From SH-MAG3 sp036374995 (GTDB lineage Bacteria > Gemmatimonadota > Gemmatimonadetes > Longimicrobiales > RSA9): a stretch of 64,000 bases of DNA. The notes beneath the pieces were generated by a model. The model was not told the origin of the DNA. It saw only the letters and a program-made list of their open reading frames with translations, and searched no databases. Below are positions 26,047 to 34,600 of this stretch, piece after piece (the first letter of the stretch is position 1; each line of letters begins with the position of its first letter). The stretch covers positions 1 to 64,000 of the forward strand of contig DASUSS010000002.1 in the NCBI GenBank assembly GCA_036374995.1, given 5' to 3'. Both the position numbers and the translations under genes were made by a program.

Positions 26047-26981
26047 AGGATCATCCCTATGCACATGATACCCACGCCCAGCGCGATGAAGCCGAGCACG
26101 GCGGAGACGATGCTCGCGGTGCGCGACGGCGGCGGTGCGGGCGCATCGACGACGGCCTCGCGCGACGGCGGCGGCGCGGGCGCATCGACGACGGCCTCGC
26201 GCGACGGCGCCGGCCGGAGCGCGAGCTCCTCCGCCAGCTCCGGATGCTCCTCCTCCATGTACTGCATGGTCGCGCGACCGTGGAACATCACCGCGTCGAG
26301 CGGGAACTTGTCCGGTCTCAGGTGCACATTGAAGAAGTGCACGATGAAGATGAAACAGGCGGCAATGAGCGCCTCGAAGCCGTGGAAGACGGTGGCGACG
26401 TTGAACCACCAGCCGGGCAGCCAGCGCGAGAACAGCTCGGGGAACCACAGGACGATGCCGCTCCCGCCGATGATCACCAGGCCCCACACCTCACCGAAGA
26501 AGTCCAGCTTCTCCAGGTAGCCGTAGCGCCCGAAGCGCGGCCGGTCGCGGCCGGTGAAGTACCACTTCCACTGCTTCAGGAAGTCCTTCGCGTCCTGGGG
26601 GTGCGGCACGAGGCTGTCGCTGCCCCACAGCATGCGCTTCGGGTTCGGCGAGCGCACGACGCGCACGATCAGGTAGACGGCGAACACGAGGCTGTAGGCG
26701 ACCATCACGACCGCCGCGACGCGGTGGATGATCCCGGCCATGTGCACGCCGCCCCAGAGCCGCATCAGCTCGCTCGCGAACGGTGCGCAGGCATAGCGCA
26801 GCGGCAGCCCGGTGAGCACGAGGATGTAGAACGTGGACAGCGCGAGCCCGTGGACCAGGCGGTTGAAGAGCGTGAACCGCCAGACGTACGGTCCGGCGCC
26901 GCGCTGTGCGGTGTCGAGCGGCTGGAGCGCCGGATAGGCCATGCCCGGCCCCTGTGCGGGCGTGCGATCGTGCTCAGTCAC
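26025..26981 (-). CDS. b-type cytochrome membrane subunit
   Basis: Encodes 318 residues from a GTG at 26981, which overlaps the upstream stop and has GAGAGA before it; another GTG at 27008 is in frame. It has about four helices with likely haem-b histidines in NRLVHGLAL, GGVHMAGIIHR and FHGFEALIAACFIFIVHFF, typical of formate-dehydrogenase-gamma and hydrogenase cytochrome b subunits. A Pro-rich linker with a duplicated 13-residue unit (SREAVVDAPAPPP) precedes a last C-terminal helix. It is flanked by 11-haem and 13-haem cytochromes, so it probably links the quinone pool to them. Confidence 0.88.
   Translation of the reverse strand: MTEHDRTPAQGPGMAYPALQPLDTAQRGAGPYVWRFTLFNRLVHGLALSTFYILVLTGLPLRYACAPFASELMRLWGGVHMAGIIHRVAAVVMVAYSLVFAVYLIVRVVRSPNPKRMLWGSDSLVPHPQDAKDFLKQWKWYFTGRDRPRFGRYGYLEKLDFFGEVWGLVIIGGSGIVLWFPELFSRWLPGWWFNVATVFHGFEALIAACFIFIVHFFNVHLRPDKFPLDAVMFHGRATMQYMEEEHPELAEELALRPAPSREAVVDAPAPPPSREAVVDAPAPPPSRTASIVSAVLGFIALGVGIMCIGMILWAVAFC
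26122..26199. repeat. 39-bp in-frame tandem duplication inside the cytochrome b gene
   Basis: Two 39-bp copies (26122-26160 and 26161-26199) differ at one base, and a third partial copy follows. They encode the repeated SREAVVDAPAPPP linker. The near-identity points to a recent duplication. Confidence 0.9.
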
Positions 26982-28200
26982 GGGTCTCTCTACCGTGCGC
27001 GGGCGCACCCTTGCGGCGATCCAGCCATAGCCGCAGCCACCACAGCGCCGTGTGCAGCGTGAAGACGCCGACCACGCCGAACAGCAGCACGTTCATGAAT
27101 ATGAACGAGTAGAACAGCGGCGGGTTGCGCTCGCGGTTCCACGGGTCGGGGTGCGAATCGTAGAGCACGAAGTGCGCATCCGCGTGGGGGTGACACGCGC
27201 CACAGGTCTCGATCAGCTGCGCGTCGGACACCGATGACGCGGGCTCGTCCGCGGGCAGGATCGAGTGTGCGCCGTGACAGGCGTTACAGGTCGCGACGAT
27301 CTCGGATCCGAGCGCGGTCGCCTTGCCGTGGTACGTGCCGAAGTACGTGCTGCTGTAGTCCACGTGGCAGGTTCCGCACGCCTCGACCATCTGCTGCTCG
27401 AACGCCTCGCGTGACGGGGCCCGCATGCCGTGGGCGCTGTGGCAGCTGGAGCAGGTCGGCGGTGCATCGTCGCGGGCGTTCAGCCGCGACAGGCCGGGTG
27501 CCGGATCGAGTGCGGCGAGTGCGCGGCCGTGCACGTCGTGCGGGACGGAGTCGGCAGCGGCAGCGTGACAGGCGCCGCATGTGGCTGGCTGAGCGAGCGG
27601 GGCGACCGAGGCGGCCACATCGTCGACGCGCCGCGTGTCGTGCGCGGCGTGGCAGCTTGCGCACGTGACGGCGCCGGCGTGCGGATCATCGGGTGGCAGC
27701 GCGGCGGACGCGTGACAGGCGACGCAGTCGCGGTTCAGGCGCGCGCGCGCGTCGACGGAGCCGGTATCGATCGGGACGGCGTCGTGGATGCCATGGCAGT
27801 CGGCGCACGTCGCGGCGCGCGCGGGTTGTCCCGCATCGCGCGCCACGGATGCCTCGGCATGCACGCCGCGTGCGTAGACGTCCGCCGCGGCCTCGTGGCA
27901 TGCGCTGCAGGAGCGCGTTCCCGGCTGGCCATTCGGTTCGTGCGGATACCGATCGAATCCGGTGTGGCAGCTGGAGCAGGAGAGCGAGTCGTGCGCCGAG
28001 CGGCGGAGCGTGCTGTCGAAGACGACGAGCGCGCGCGCCTCGTCGAGCGATGTCGTGTGACGCCGGATCAGCTCGAGCTCGCCATGGCAGAGTGTGCACT
28101 GCGCATCGCGAGCGGGTTGTGCGACGGCCGGCAGTGCAGCCACCGTGCACAGGATGATGGCGAGTCCGACGACGAGGTTCGGTGTGCGCGTCGAGCTCAC
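26974..28200 (-). CDS. 11-haem c-type cytochrome with a C-terminal anchor
   Basis: Encodes 408 residues from a GTG at 28200 that overlaps the regulator stop (GTGA). A signal peptide (IILCTVAALPAVAQ) leads to eleven CxxCH motifs (CTLCH, CSSCH, CSACH, CADCH, CVACH, CASCH, CGACH, CSSCH, CGTCH, CNACH, CGACH). A membrane helix near the end (FMNVLLFGVVGVFTLHTALW) anchors it. It resembles the multihaem partners of cytochrome b in quinol-oxidising Cbc-type complexes of Geobacter, by gene order and topology. It probably takes electrons from the cytochrome b encoded next and passes them to the 13-haem lipoprotein. Confidence 0.9.
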   Translation of the reverse strand: MSSTRTPNLVVGLAIILCTVAALPAVAQPARDAQCTLCHGELELIRRHTTSLDEARALVVFDSTLRRSAHDSLSCSSCHTGFDRYPHEPNGQPGTRSCSACHEAAADVYARGVHAEASVARDAGQPARAATCADCHGIHDAVPIDTGSVDARARLNRDCVACHASAALPPDDPHAGAVTCASCHAAHDTRRVDDVAASVAPLAQPATCGACHAAAADSVPHDVHGRALAALDPAPGLSRLNARDDAPPTCSSCHSAHGMRAPSREAFEQQMVEACGTCHVDYSSTYFGTYHGKATALGSEIVATCNACHGAHSILPADEPASSVSDAQLIETCGACHPHADAHFVLYDSHPDPWNRERNPPLFYSFIFMNVLLFGVVGVFTLHTALWWLRLWLDRRKGAPAHGRETRD

Positions 28201-29561
28201 GGCTCGCCCCCGTACTTCGCGAGCCGGTTGCGGACCTGGTGGCGGCTGAGCCCGAGCAGGCGCCCCGCCTCGCTGCGATTGCCTTCCGCGCGGCGCAGTG
28301 CTTCGCGCAGCAGCATGCGCTCGAGCGTGCCGAGATCCACGCCCTCCGGTCCAAAGTCCGTTGCGTGCATGGCAGCCGCCGCTTCGTCGCGCGGCGGGTT
28401 CGCCTCCTGTAGCTCGCGCGGCAGGTCGGCGAGGCGTATCGTGTCGCCCTCGGCGAGCAGCACGGCGCGCTCGATGACGTTTCGCAGCTCGCGGATGTTG
28501 CCGGGCCAGGAATGCTCGCGCAGCCGTGCCATCGCCTCGGGCTCCACATGTCGCACACGACGTCCCAGCTCGCGACGGTAGCTGTTCAGGAACGCCGCGA
28601 CAAGCAGCGGCACGTCGGAGGCGCGATAGCGCAGGGGCGGCAGCTCGATCGGCAGCACACTGAGCCGGTAGAACAGATCCTGGCGGAACCGGCCGGCGCG
28701 TACGTCTGCCTCGAGGTCGTGGTTCGTGGCCGCGATGACACGCGCGTTGACCACGAGATCGCGCGTGCCGCCCACACGACGGAACGTCTTTTCCTCGATG
28801 AAGCGCAGCAGCTTGCCCTGCACGCCGGGCGACAGCTCCGCGATCTCGTCGAGGAAGAGCGTGCCGCGGTCGGCGACCTCGACCAGCCCGCGCTTCAGGG
28901 AACGCGCGTCCGTGAACGCACCCTTCTCGTGGCCGAACAGCTCCGACTCCATCAGGCTCTCCGTCAGCGCGGAGCAGGTCACGTTGACGAACGGGCCATC
29001 CGCTCGCGGGCTCAGGTCGTGGATCGTCCGTGCGAGCAGGCCCTTGCCGGTGCCGGTCTCGCCCAGGATCAGGACGCCGGCGGAATCGGCGGGCGCCACC
29101 TTCTCGACGAGGCCGAGCACCGCGCGCATTGCCGGGCTGGTGCCGATCACCCGACCGGCGGCGCCGGGGCCGCGCAGCGAGCGCAGCTCGCGCCGCAGCC
29201 GCGTGCGCTCGAGAGCCGCGCGCAAGGTCGCCTCGACGCGTTCCATCGAGAACGGCTTCTCGAGGTAGTCGACCGCGCCGAGGTGCAGCGCAGCGACAGC
29301 GGACTCGATGGTGCCGTGGGCGGTCATCATGACGCAGGGCACGTCGTCCGTCGTCACCAGCTCGCGCAGGATCTCCGTACCCTCGCCGTCCGGCAGCTTC
29401 ACATCGAGCAGGGCGGCATCCGGGACCTCGGCTGCGATGAGGCGACGCGCCTCGGCGAGGTTGCCGGCGACGACCGGCTCGAAGTCGCGCCGTGACAGCC
29501 GCTCCGCCACGACTTCACGGATGAGCCTGTCATCCTCGAGGATCAGGATACGTTCGCCCAT
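28197..29561 (-). CDS. NtrC-type sigma-54 response regulator
   Basis: Encodes 454 residues. The receiver (1-120) has LEDD, Asp in AALLDVKL, and Lys in YLEKPFS. The AAA+ domain has Walker A GETGTGKG, the sigma-54 contact loop as GAFTDA instead of the usual GAFTGA, and Walker B TLFLDEIAE. A Fis-type helix-turn-helix ends the protein (EGNRSEAGRLLGLSRHQVRNRL). The start at 29561 follows GAGGAGG. It overlaps the kinase gene upstream and the 11-haem gene downstream (GTGA), so the regulator and its likely targets are one operon. Confidence 0.94.
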   Translation of the reverse strand: MGERILILEDDRLIREVVAERLSRRDFEPVVAGNLAEARRLIAAEVPDAALLDVKLPDGEGTEILRELVTTDDVPCVMMTAHGTIESAVAALHLGAVDYLEKPFSMERVEATLRAALERTRLRRELRSLRGPGAAGRVIGTSPAMRAVLGLVEKVAPADSAGVLILGETGTGKGLLARTIHDLSPRADGPFVNVTCSALTESLMESELFGHEKGAFTDARSLKRGLVEVADRGTLFLDEIAELSPGVQGKLLRFIEEKTFRRVGGTRDLVVNARVIAATNHDLEADVRAGRFRQDLFYRLSVLPIELPPLRYRASDVPLLVAAFLNSYRRELGRRVRHVEPEAMARLREHSWPGNIRELRNVIERAVLLAEGDTIRLADLPRELQEANPPRDEAAAAMHATDFGPEGVDLGTLERMLLREALRRAEGNRSEAGRLLGLSRHQVRNRLAKYGGEP

Positions 29562-31012
29562 GCTCCCTCCTCGCTTGGCGCGGCGCGCGTTGGGGCATCC
29601 CGTACCGGCAGCATCAGCCACACGGTCGTGCCCGCGCCGGGCGTGCTGTCGATCGCGAGCTCGCCGCCATGCGCGGTGAGGATGCGCACGACGAGCGGCA
29701 GACCGAGCCCGGTACCGTTCGCCTTCGTCGAGTGGAACGGCCGCAGTGCCTGCTGGATCGCCTCCTCCGACATGCCGAGCCCGGTGTCGCGCACGCCGAT
29801 GGCGAGTCGGCCATCGTCGGCGTGCGTGGTCACGGTGATCGTGCCGCCATTCGGCATCGCCTCCGCGGCGTTCAGGACGACGTTCTGGATCGCCTGCTGG
29901 ATGCGACGCGGCTCCATGGCGATGGCGGGGACATCACTCGCGTAGCTCCGCTGGATGACGACGTTCTGAAGTGCGGGGTGTCCCATGAGTCCGAGCAGCG
30001 CATCATCGATGACCTCGCGTGCGTCGATCGCCGTCCGGTCGTGCGGCATCGGGCGAGCGAGCGAGAACAGATCGCGCATCGTGTCGGAAAGCCGCTCGAG
30101 CTGCTGGTGCATGGAATCGAGCACGTCGCGGCTGCCCGGATCCATCACGTACTCCTGCTCGAGCAGGTCCATTGCCGAGCGGATCGAGGCGAGCGGGCGC
30201 TTGAACTCGTGCGCCATCTCGGCCGCGAGCTCGCCGACCTGGGCGAAGCCCTCGCGCTGGCTCGCAGCCGCGGCGCGGGCCTCGACCTCGCGACGATGCC
30301 GGATCAGCCGCACCATCGACGCCTCGATCTGCTGGAGCTCGTCGCGTGCGCGGCGCGGCGGCGTCGTGCCATCGCCGGCGTCCGTGAGCAGGTGGCCCAT
30401 GCGCTGGAGCGGGCCGACGACCTCGCGCTCGAGCATCGTGATGACGACGAAGCCGAGCGCGAACAGGCCGAGCAGCACGAGGCCGATACCCATCCACATG
30501 CCGCGGCGCACTGCGGCGCGCAGTGGAGCCATCGAATACTCGAGCTCCATGACGGCCGGCTGCGCGATCCGGATCGGCATGAACACGTGCACGGACTCGC
30601 CGTCGTCCATCGAGCGGGCGACACCCGCCGCCGGCAGCTCGCCCGCCGCGGGCAGCCACGTACCGCGCGACGGGCGGCTGCCTTCTTCCTCCTCGTCCGA
30701 CGACAGGATCACGCGGCCATCGGCAGCATAGACGCGGACGAACTCGACGGACTGCGTGGCGGCGAGCTGCCGCAGCGTCTGCCGCGCGGCGTCCTCATCG
30801 CCGCGCGAGAGCGCAGACCGGACCGTGGCCTGTGCGGTGGTCGCGGACACGAGCGCCTGCTCGCGCGCCGTCGAGACGAGCTGGTCGTGCCAGTAGCCGA
30901 AGGAGACGTACGCGACGATCGCGAGGACCGCGAAGCCGCCTGCGACCATCGTCAGGCCGAGCTTGCTGCGGAGCGGCAGACTGCGCAGCCGGTTCAGCAT
31001 CGTGGCAGTCAT
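29543..31012 (-). CDS. Sensor histidine kinase with a periplasmic domain
   Basis: Encodes 489 residues: a first helix (GLTMVAGGFAVLAIVAYVSF), a periplasmic region of about 130 residues, a second helix (IGLVLLGLFALGFVVITML), a HAMP-like linker and a HisKA domain with EMAHEFKRPLASIR (phosphorylated His). The ATPase has IQNVVLNAAEAMPNGG, DTGLGMSEEA and GTGLGLPLV. It overlaps the sigma-54 regulator by 19 nt and forms a cognate pair with it. The periplasmic sensor has no recognised fold; redox or electron-acceptor sensing is inferred from context only. Confidence 0.93.
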   Translation of the reverse strand: MTATMLNRLRSLPLRSKLGLTMVAGGFAVLAIVAYVSFGYWHDQLVSTAREQALVSATTAQATVRSALSRGDEDAARQTLRQLAATQSVEFVRVYAADGRVILSSDEEEEGSRPSRGTWLPAAGELPAAGVARSMDDGESVHVFMPIRIAQPAVMELEYSMAPLRAAVRRGMWMGIGLVLLGLFALGFVVITMLEREVVGPLQRMGHLLTDAGDGTTPPRRARDELQQIEASMVRLIRHRREVEARAAAASQREGFAQVGELAAEMAHEFKRPLASIRSAMDLLEQEYVMDPGSRDVLDSMHQQLERLSDTMRDLFSLARPMPHDRTAIDAREVIDDALLGLMGHPALQNVVIQRSYASDVPAIAMEPRRIQQAIQNVVLNAAEAMPNGGTITVTTHADDGRLAIGVRDTGLGMSEEAIQQALRPFHSTKANGTGLGLPLVVRILTAHGGELAIDSTPGAGTTVWLMLPVRDAPTRAAPSEEGAWANVS

Positions 31013-31028
31013 GCTGGAGTGCGCGCGA

Positions 31029-31054
31029 AGCGGGCCCCGGCCGAAGCCGGGACC
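31029..31054 (-). terminator. GC-rich hairpin between the CPBP-like gene and the kinase gene
   Basis: CGGG-C-CCCGGC pairs with GCCGGG-A-CCCG around CGAA, one mismatch. It lies in the 73-bp gap between the CPBP-like gene (stop 31086) and the kinase start (31012), so it may partly separate the two transcription units. Confidence 0.5.
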
Positions 31055-31085
31055 CGCACGGTGGATGGGACTCCCGCGCAGGCGC

Positions 31086-32264
31086 TCACAGCGCGAGCAT
31101 GGCGAGAACGATCAGCGCCGTCGCGTTCGCGGTGATCGCCGCGCCCAGTCCGCGCGTCCAGTACAGCATGCCGAACACGAGTCCGGGCACGAGCACCGTC
31201 ACGGCCGTGAACGCGAGCGCTGCGAGCGGAGTGGGGAAGCCGAGCCCGACCACTCCGGGCGCGTACAGCAGCACCTGCACGAGCGCCGCGGCCGCAATGC
31301 TGATCACCGCCGCCTCGCCCGCACCCACACGGCCCCACCGCAGCACCAGCCACGCGACGCCGGTCACCAGGAACAGCCGCAGCAGCACCTCGTCCACCAG
31401 CGCCTGACCGAGCGCGGCGACCAGTGCGCCACCCGCACCCACACCCGGAACCACCGCCGGCATCACGAACGGCACCGCGATCAGCCCGAGCGCCACACCC
31501 GCCAGCAGCCCCACGCCCAGGTCGGCCGCCACCCGCCAGCTCGGCACCAGTGCCGGCACCGGATGCCGGCCCGGCAGCCGCTGGATCAGACGCAGCGCGA
31601 GCGTGATGACCGGACCGCCGAGCCACAGCGCCGCGAACGCCGCGAGCACCACCGCTCCACGCTCCGTGACCCGCAGCCGCAGGCCCCAGATCTCCGGACG
31701 GTCCATCAGGAACAGCACGAGCAGCGCAGCGAACGTCGCGCCCACGAGCACCGTTCCGATGTTGCGCTCCGGCCACCGCGCATACGCGTTCCGCAGCAGC
31801 CGCCAGCCCGCCACCGCCGCCGCCGCGACCACCGCCACGCCCGCGATCCAGCCGGCACCGACACCGACCAGCGCCGGCGCCCGCCCCATGTACATCGCGG
31901 GCATGCTCAGCGCGATCCACATCGTGATCACCCACGCGAACGGCAGTGCCACGATCGTGTAGGCCGTCGCTCGCAGCAGGTCGTGACGCGCGTCCCGGCC
32001 CGGCATCCCGTCCGGCCGCCCGAAATACCCGAGCACCAGCGCGTGTACCAGACCCAGCAGCGCCCCCACGATGAACAGCGCGGACGCCGTCGCGAACAGT
32101 CCCAGGCCGCTCAGGCGGCCGCTCAACGTCATCGAGGCAACGAGCAGCCCGCCCAGCGCGATCCCTCCCGCTGCCGTCCAGGCGATCGTTCCCCATCCAT
32201 GCAGGCCGATTCCCCGAGGCTCCACCTGCTCCCGCTCGCCGGCCATCATCATTGTCGCGCTCAT
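31086..32264 (-). CDS. Polytopic membrane protein with a CPBP-like C-terminal half
   Basis: Encodes 392 residues with about ten helices. The N-terminal 240 residues are paralogous to the next gene upstream (32710-33474): both share GALLGLVHALVLGY-like and NAYARWP blocks and an LWL-P-I stretch. The C-terminal half resembles CPBP intramembrane proteases: DEVLLRLFLV in place of EExxxR, and VFGMLYWTRGLGAAITANA in place of the last motif with His. With Asp for Glu and Asn for His, activity is doubtful. The start at 32264 is preceded by AGGACAAG, part of a possible leader structure. Confidence 0.72.
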   Translation of the reverse strand: MSATMMMAGEREQVEPRGIGLHGWGTIAWTAAGGIALGGLLVASMTLSGRLSGLGLFATASALFIVGALLGLVHALVLGYFGRPDGMPGRDARHDLLRATAYTIVALPFAWVITMWIALSMPAMYMGRAPALVGVGAGWIAGVAVVAAAAVAGWRLLRNAYARWPERNIGTVLVGATFAALLVLFLMDRPEIWGLRLRVTERGAVVLAAFAALWLGGPVITLALRLIQRLPGRHPVPALVPSWRVAADLGVGLLAGVALGLIAVPFVMPAVVPGVGAGGALVAALGQALVDEVLLRLFLVTGVAWLVLRWGRVGAGEAAVISIAAAALVQVLLYAPGVVGLGFPTPLAALAFTAVTVLVPGLVFGMLYWTRGLGAAITANATALIVLAMLAL

Positions 32265-32332
32265 CTTGTCCTGCCCTTTCCGGGGCCCATCCACCAGGAA
32301 CGGAGTCTCCGTTCGCGGTCTGATAGGACAAG
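32265..32332 (-). promoter_or_regulatory. Leader with possible Shine-Dalgarno sequestration
   Basis: On the minus strand CTTGTCCT (32332-32325) is the exact complement of AGGACAAG (32272-32265), which directly precedes the ATG and contains the ribosome site. Between them lies the perfect palindrome GAACGGAGACTCCGTTC (32314-32298). The two stems could close a structure that hides the start region. It could be an RNA switch, a thermosensor or chance. Confidence 0.5.
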
Positions 32333-32709
32333 ACCGGGACCACGCGCGAGCCCAATATCGTAATTCGTGTATTCGCAATGAGTTGCGCGGTCAGTTGCCG
32401 TGCGCTGGCACGTGCGGCGGGAACAGGAAGTGCGCGGTTCCGCGCGGTGGGCTGAGCGATTTCGCGCACCCGCGCGGCGGGGGAGGACGGAGCGGATCGG
32501 CTCATCGGACGATCACGGCTGGAGCAGCGCACGGCACCCTCTCGAGGAACGATCTCGGTACTCATGGAAGGTCCGCCCGGGAGGGGGCGGGCGCTACGGG
32601 GGATTCCCTGAGAAGGATGCCGGAACCCGACGTGCGGCGGGCACCGCGAGGCTCTCGATTCCTCACACCGCGATGCCCGCCGGCGCCTGACGTCGGCTGG
32701 TGGATTTCC
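32333..32709. other. Non-coding stretch with a short AT-rich island
   Basis: Between the two paralogous membrane-protein genes. A short AT-rich patch (about 32353-32385, CAATATCGTAATTCGTGTAT) stands out from the GC-rich surroundings and is a plausible promoter for the gene at 31086-32264, though no exact -35/-10 pair is clear. The rest shows no coding character, hairpin with U-tract or RNA gene. Confidence 0.45.
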
Positions 32710-33474
32710 CTACATCGGTCTGCCGCCAGCGGAGCGCCGTTCGGCCGGTTCGGCGTCGTGCGTGGCGCCGGTCTGTGGTCCGCGATGCCAGAGCCGCAGG
32801 CCGAAGTAGATGGCCGGAGCGGCGAGCCACAACGTGATCAGCAGGGCGAGCAGCGCGCCTGCCAGCCGCGTCAGGTGGAGCTGGGTGCCGGGCACGGTCC
32901 GGTCGAATACGACGAAGAGCGTGATCAGCACGGCGAAGGCGCCGAGAATGAGAAGGCTGCCGACGCGGTGGTCGGGCCAGCGCGCATAGGCGTTTTCGAG
33001 TGCGTACCAGCCGAGCAGTGTCGCCCAGGCCATGGTCGCCGCGACAACGGGGAAGGCGAGGGCGAGTCCGCCCCAGCCGGCGGGGTCGCCGGCGCGCGCG
33101 GCGACGGAGGCGAGTCCCAGCCACGTGGTCATGACGACGGCGCCGGCAAACGCGCCCGCGGCGGCGAGTGCGGTCATGAGACGCGGGAATCGCACGTGTC
33201 GGGCTCCGGGCGGCAGATCGGTCTCGTCATCGCAGTGTCCGATGTAGCCGAGCACCACGCCGTGCAGTGCGCCGAGCATGGCGCCGCCGACGCTGAGGAA
33301 ACCCGACGTCAGCGGATCGGGGTGCATGCGGCCGGTCAGGATGAGGACGGCGGTCAGCAACCCGCCGGCGATCCCGCCGGCGAGGGTCCAGCTCCCGGTG
33401 ATGGTGGCCATCCAGCCGAACCGCGGCAGCACCAGCTCCGAGGAGTCCGCGAGGTGTGTCGTCACAGTGCTCAT
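32710..33474 (-). CDS. Polytopic membrane protein, paralogue of the neighbouring N-terminal half
   Basis: Encodes 254 residues with about six helices and a short polar C-terminal tail. It matches the first 240 residues of the protein at 31086-32264 in order and spacing (GAMLGALHGVVLGYIGH versus GALLGLVHALVLGYFGR; NAYARWPDHRVGSLLI versus NAYARWPERNIGTVLV; LWLAAPAIYFGLRL versus LWLGGPVITLALRL). It lacks the CPBP-like half. No named family recognised. It lies 84 bp after the slipin gene on the same strand, at the 3' end of the respiratory operon. Confidence 0.75.
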   Translation of the reverse strand: MSTVTTHLADSSELVLPRFGWMATITGSWTLAGGIAGGLLTAVLILTGRMHPDPLTSGFLSVGGAMLGALHGVVLGYIGHCDDETDLPPGARHVRFPRLMTALAAAGAFAGAVVMTTWLGLASVAARAGDPAGWGGLALAFPVVAATMAWATLLGWYALENAYARWPDHRVGSLLILGAFAVLITLFVVFDRTVPGTQLHLTRLAGALLALLITLWLAAPAIYFGLRLWHRGPQTGATHDAEPAERRSAGGRPM

Positions 33475-33558
33475 GTTGCCCTCCGTTCGGGCGGTGGGCG
33501 TGCGGTGAGTCCCGGCGTCGGCCGCCGGGGCGGCGCCGACGCCGTTTCGGATCTCAGG

Positions 33559-34554
33559 TCACGGCCCGGGTGGCGGTGTCGGTGGCTGTCCTGACCGCGC
33601 GACAACCGCGGCGGCGGATGGCTCGATGACGGCCTCGACGCCGAGGACCGCGCCGTCGTGCGGCGCGCCGTCATGCGGCACGAGACCGTTCCCTCCGACG
33701 AGGCCCATCATGCCGGGCACGTTGAGCGAATCGGCCAGGCCGGAGGGGACGACCATGAGCGAGCCGCGCTTGACGATGCTCTCGTAGAGCATGTTCATCG
33801 CGCGCAGGTTCATCGCCATCGGATGATCGCGGTAGGCCTCGGCCGCCTCGACGAACTTCGACGCGATCTCGGTCTCCGCCGTGCCCAGGATGATACGCGC
33901 CTGGCGCTCCCGCTCGGCCTGCGCCTGCCGTGACATCGCATCCTCGAGCGCGGGCGGGATGATGACATCGCGGATCTCGACCGACTGCACCTGGATGCCC
34001 CAGTTCTGCATCTTGCGCTCGAGGGCTTCCTTCAGGCCGTGGCCGAGCTCGACGCGCGACTGTATGAGCTCCGCCAGGTCGTGCTTGCCGATTGCATCGC
34101 GCAGTGCGGTCTGTGCGGACACGATCACGGCCTCATCGTAGTCCTGCACCTCGAGCGCCGCGCGCTCCGGGTCGTAGACGATCCAGAACGCGATCGCATC
34201 GACATTCACCGGCACCGTGTCGCGCGTGAGGCACGACTCCGCACCGAACGCGGTCGTGCGGATGCGCTGATCGATGTGGTAGCTCACGCGCTCGATCAGT
34301 GGCACGATCACGTAGTAGCCCGGACCGCGCAGACCGCGGTAGCGGCCGAGACGGAGCAGCACCGCCCGTTCCCACTGGTCTGCGTACTTGAGCGACCACG
34401 CGATCAGTCCGCCCACCAGCACGGCGGCGGCGCCGGCGACCGGCCGTCCGATTCCGGCCAGCAGGAGCGCGCCGCCGACGAATCCCGCAGCGATCAGACC
34501 GGCAACGAACGCCGCCAGCGGATAGCGCGTGTCGTTCGGCGAGTACCTGTTCAT
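33559..34554 (-). CDS. Slipin (SPFH/Band-7 membrane protein)
   Basis: Encodes 331 residues. Two N-terminal membrane helices (about 10-55) are followed by the SPFH domain: WERAVLLRLGRYRGLRGPGYYVIVP, DTVPVNVDAIAFWIVYDPERA, and a helical stretch VEIRDVIIPPALEDAMSRQAQAERERQA. Slipins form ring assemblies that organise membrane microdomains; next to NrfD and cytochromes it may scaffold the respiratory complex, which is inference. No NfeD-like protease partner is adjacent, which is unusual for many slipins. The start at 34554 follows GGAGGACGTA. Confidence 0.92.
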   Translation of the reverse strand: MNRYSPNDTRYPLAAFVAGLIAAGFVGGALLLAGIGRPVAGAAAVLVGGLIAWSLKYADQWERAVLLRLGRYRGLRGPGYYVIVPLIERVSYHIDQRIRTTAFGAESCLTRDTVPVNVDAIAFWIVYDPERAALEVQDYDEAVIVSAQTALRDAIGKHDLAELIQSRVELGHGLKEALERKMQNWGIQVQSVEIRDVIIPPALEDAMSRQAQAERERQARIILGTAETEIASKFVEAAEAYRDHPMAMNLRAMNMLYESIVKRGSLMVVPSGLADSLNVPGMMGLVGGNGLVPHDGAPHDGAVLGVEAVIEPSAAAVVARSGQPPTPPPGP

Positions 34555-34600
34555 TACGTCCTCCACGGATGAAGGCCGGCCCGTGCCGGCCGTGGTTGCA

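Noticed and set aside
24634..26487. Longer 617-codon frame for the 13-haem protein.
   Set aside because: The first 147 residues are the cytochrome b gene in another frame; the GTG at 26046 gives a proper lipoprotein signal.
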